DNA from: an uncultured Clostridia bacterium
GTDB taxonomy: Bacteria; Bacillota; Clostridia; TANB77; CAG-508
DNA: 25,663 bases
Assembly (NCBI GenBank): GCA_934184665.1
Contig: CAKPSX010000019.1
Span: forward strand, 1-25,663
Direction: 5' to 3'
Position numbers and translations under genes: made by a program. This document shows, one piece after another, positions 23,967 to 25,663 of the stretch (its first letter is position 1; each line of letters opens with the position of its first letter). The notes below the pieces were generated by a model that saw only the letters and a program-made list of their open reading frames with translations, ran no database searches and had not been told where the DNA came from.

Positions 23967-24040
23967 GAGGCTGCTGAAAAAGTAGCCGAAAAAGTTATGC
24001 AAATCATTTCTGATTTTACACAAAATTTCTGACACTCCCT
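23967..24040. mobile_element. Possible insertion-sequence end relic, left of the FGE gene
   Basis: GAGGCTGCTGAAAAAGTAGCC (imperfect hairpin) is followed by DNA reading, on the minus strand, GAGTGTCAGAAATTTTGTG. Both phrases resemble terminal sequences of transposons (GAGGCTG-type and IS256-like GTGTCAGA ends), but no transposase is present. Resemblance is from memory only. Confidence 0.25.
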
Positions 24041-24120
24041 ATTTTTTATGAATTTAATGAGGGAAATGGTTGAACAATTTACATAAAGTTGTGATGGTTT
24101 GGAGTTAGGTAGGCGATGGG

Positions 24121-25386
24121 TTATTTGATAAATAAGGTGCAGCGCAAACTCATATAGCTATAGTTGCTGAAAGGATAGTAGCTGCCGCGGTACGCCGCGC
24201 AATACTCGTTGCCGTAGTTGTTTTCAGTACCACTACGTCTTGACCTTTTGTCGCTGGCTCCTGAACCATTGGACTCTAGTGTCCATTTAAATGCATTTCC
24301 TGCTAAGTCGAAAATATTGTTCGCATTTGCTCCTTCATATGCTCCACTTGGGATTATGGTGCTATTATATGATTTCTTTGTTGCCGTGCTCTTTGATGTG
24401 TTTGTATAATATGTGAAACTATTATTTCTATAATTTCCCCAGCTCGTTGAATCTGAAGCTATTTCTGCATATGTCTTTTCTCCTGTGTCTATTAACCACT
24501 TTAATGTTTCGTCCCACTGTATTCCCCATATCATCTGCACTCCTACACTTGTTCCTGATAACTTTCTTGCTTTTTTCCACTTTTGCCACCAATTTTGTGC
24601 ATCTATATCAGTATTAATTCTTTTAATTACAGGTGTTGCTTGGCTTAAGTCTCCCGTTTCATATCTTCCTATATAATATCCTCCATATGTTGCTACACTA
24701 TTTAACATCTTATCGAAATCTATTTCCATTTCCATTAAGAAATCTTCTCTTGACATTCCATTTAAATATTTGGTTAAATATGTCGATTGAATATCATGTT
24801 TGGTTGTTTGTGGCTCGTATGAATGGTTTGCACCTTTAGCATATGTTGTTGCACTTTTGTCAAAATTATACCAAGTTCCATATTTCTTTCCTGTTGTCTG
24901 GTTTCTCCAATACATATCACTTACATCTGCTATTGGTATCCATACATATTGATTTCTATTACACTGTGCCTCCCATTTATTACTATCTGTTACTGCCTCT
25001 GTTCCTTCATATATTACAAATCCTCCATTTACAGAATTTTCGTCTGATGCAGATGATGCTGTATATCCTGTTGGAACTGGTACTTGGATTCCGTCTGAGC
25101 TTGTTACTGTTGTGAAATTATTTGCGTTTTTCTTCCCTGGTTTTATTTCTCCCCATATATAATTTATCTGCTCTTTTTGATTATCAGCACTTTCCTGTGG
25201 TGCATTATTTTTTCTTGCATTATACACAATTCCCCATATAACAGCACCTAATATTATGGCTATTACTATTGGTATGACAAACACCTTTTTTCCATACATT
25301 ATATATGCCATCTTTACATCACTTATCTTATTTACTTTTTCTTTATCCTCTTTTCTCTGTTTCCTTTTACTATTTTTTTTGTTCAT
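24121..25386 (-). CDS. Membrane-anchored FGE/C-type-lectin-fold protein with DGR-like variable C-terminus
   Basis: A 421-aa surface protein. The start is the ATG at 25386-25384 (MNKKNSKRKQ), with GGAG about 11 nt upstream, matching the start of the left paralogue; an in-frame ATG at 25455 has no such site. It has a basic tail (1-33), a membrane helix (about 34-55), a linker, then an FGE-sulfatase/CLec-type domain with VPVPTGYTASS, QYVWIPIADV and a late FDLAGNAFKWTLE that normally precedes the ligand-binding face. From residue 388 to 421 codon use switches to NNC codons and the peptide becomes rich in N/Y/S/G/C/R, ending MSLRCTLFIK, the arrangement of DGR target proteins. The FGE catalytic Cys chemistry is not evident, so I read it as a binding protein. 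No DGR reverse transcriptase lies in the window. Confidence 0.85.
   Translation of the reverse strand: MNKKNSKRKQRKEDKEKVNKISDVKMAYIMYGKKVFVIPIVIAIILGAVIWGIVYNARKNNAPQESADNQKEQINYIWGEIKPGKKNANNFTTVTSSDGIQVPVPTGYTASSASDENSVNGGFVIYEGTEAVTDSNKWEAQCNRNQYVWIPIADVSDMYWRNQTTGKKYGTWYNFDKSATTYAKGANHSYEPQTTKHDIQSTYLTKYLNGMSREDFLMEMEIDFDKMLNSVATYGGYYIGRYETGDLSQATPVIKRINTDIDAQNWWQKWKKARKLSGTSVGVQMIWGIQWDETLKWLIDTGEKTYAEIASDSTSWGNYRNNSFTYYTNTSKSTATKKSYNSTIIPSGAYEGANANNIFDLAGNAFKWTLESNGSGASDKRSRRSGTENNYGNEYCAAYRGSYYPFSNYSYMSLRCTLFIK
24124..24225 (-). other. Candidate DGR variable region (VR)
   Basis: The last 34 codons of the FGE-fold gene. Of the 30 codons from E388 (GAA) to the ACC near the end, 18 end in C, including AAC, TAC, AGC, GGC, CGC, TGC and TTC; the rest of the gene and window strongly prefer A/T-ending codons. 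NNC codons are what adenine-directed mutagenesis of AAC codons in a template repeat produces. Invariant-looking positions (R, the P after YY, R-x-T-L-F-I-K) fit the CLec scaffold. The template repeat needed for proof was not found here. Confidence 0.6.
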
Positions 25387-25453
25387 ATCAACCAACTCTC
25401 CTTTTTTATAAACTTTGTACAATCTCCCTGTTGGGAAAGAATTAAATTTTGGC

Positions 25454-25531
25454 AAGGAAGATTTTATTTAAAAGGCAAGGGAGCATACGTGGTGTATGTA
25501 ACCGCGTTTTAAATGAAATCTGACACAGTCC
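25454..25531. mobile_element. Possible insertion-sequence end relic, right of the FGE gene
   Basis: Contains GGACTGTGTCAGATTTC (minus strand, from 25531), similar to IS256-like ends, a CATAC/GTATG hairpin (25484-25498) and a local GC-rich AACCGCG. It is inserted between the FGE gene and the 105-bp repeat, accounting for most of the extra spacing relative to the left copy. TCTGACAC recurs at 24028-24035. No transposase ORF is present. Confidence 0.25.
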
Positions 25532-25558
25532 AAAATTCTAATTATTTTGCAACATAAC

Positions 25559-25607
25559 AAAAAGACAGCAAAAGAAAACATAAACTAATTATGCTTCTCT
25601 TACCGTC
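25559..25607 (-). terminator. Long hairpin with T-tract in the right repeat
   Basis: On the minus strand, GACGGTAAGAGAAGCATAA pairs with TTATGTTTTCTTTTGCTGTC around TTAGT, then TTTTTG. Same fold as the left copy, with one extra closing pair. Probably terminates a gene lying beyond the right edge, or acts as a leader element of the FGE gene. Confidence 0.55.
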
Positions 25608-25663
25608 TCTATTTAATTTATTTATTCTACCTTTTTGCTTTTTTTCTTCAACGCTTAAAAGTG
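25559..25663. repeat. 105-bp repeated element, right copy (to window edge)
   Basis: Gapless match to 219-323 with eight mismatches. It reaches the last base of the window, so the true repeat may extend further. It lies upstream of the FGE-fold gene, as the left copy does. Confidence 0.75.

Noticed and set aside
23593..24120. DGR template repeat or reverse transcriptase near the variable region
   Set aside because: Looked for a near-copy of the variable region and for an ORF with a YxDD motif in the window; neither is present. A shared 9-mer with the GC-rich island is most likely chance.
23967..25531. Composite transposon carrying the FGE gene
   Set aside because: The two similar ends are in the same orientation, not inverted, and no transposase is present.
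1..25663. Circular element or plasmid with overlapping ends
   Set aside because: The two ends carry paralogous sequence, but the last bases do not continue into the first ones; the gene content is chromosomal housekeeping. Contig breaks in repeats explain it better.
1..25663. CRISPR arrays, tRNA or rRNA genes
   Set aside because: No regularly spaced repeats and no tRNA- or rRNA-like sequence were seen on either strand.

Overview
This is a very AT-rich chromosomal segment of a Bacillota (Firmicutes) bacterium, most likely an uncultured anaerobic Clostridia-type organism. The evidence is the strongly AT-ending codon use, GAAAGGA-type ribosome binding sites, the radA-disA pair, a CIRCE-controlled groES-groEL operon, two class D-like sortases and a ComEB-type dCMP deaminase. 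Standard stop codons are used and no recoding is needed. Nearly every gene is on the minus strand.

Layout. The left end (1-429) carries the truncated 5' end of a gene whose N-terminus matches that of the gene at the right end, plus its leader: a hairpin element, an (AC)8 microsatellite and a tiny ORF. Next come a membrane-anchored cyclophilin, disA and radA (430-3817), then a small two-helix membrane protein on the plus strand and an unrecognised higher-GC gene (4063-4906). A cell-envelope cluster follows (5043-8582): an M15-like peptidase with a peptidoglycan-binding domain, a sortase and a large anchored extracellular protein. It lies directly downstream of lepA-rlmB (8615-11326). From 11434 to 16511 lie a minimal dprA, folD, an 83-aa unknown, ligA, a second sortase and a HIT protein. 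From 16590 to 22911 lie a short alanyl-tRNA synthetase that ends after its editing domain, groES-groEL and pyrG followed by the dCMP deaminase. The right end (23173-25663) is accessory DNA: a stand-alone PBECR-like nuclease on the plus strand, about 0.5 kb of intergenic DNA with a GC-rich island and possible insertion-sequence relics, and a membrane-anchored FGE/C-type-lectin-fold protein.

The most interesting signal is the last 30-35 codons of the right-end FGE-fold gene. There codon use switches abruptly from AT-ending to NNC codons (AAC, TAC, AGC, GGC, CGC, TGC, TTC). This, with the C-terminal pattern ending in R-x-T-L-F-I-K, is what a diversity-generating retroelement (DGR) variable region looks like. 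No reverse transcriptase or template repeat is visible here, so diversification would have to be driven from elsewhere. A second member of the same gene family starts at the left end, and both copies have the same 105-bp element upstream (97 of 105 bases identical) that folds into a conserved hairpin. Both window ends therefore lie in this duplicated family, which would also explain a contig break at each end.

The housekeeping core covers DNA integrity and c-di-AMP signalling, recombination, translation quality control, chaperones, folate and nucleotide metabolism. The sortase/M15 cluster and the two FGE-fold proteins build or decorate the cell surface. Function calls rest on recognising conserved motifs by eye; no searches were run.
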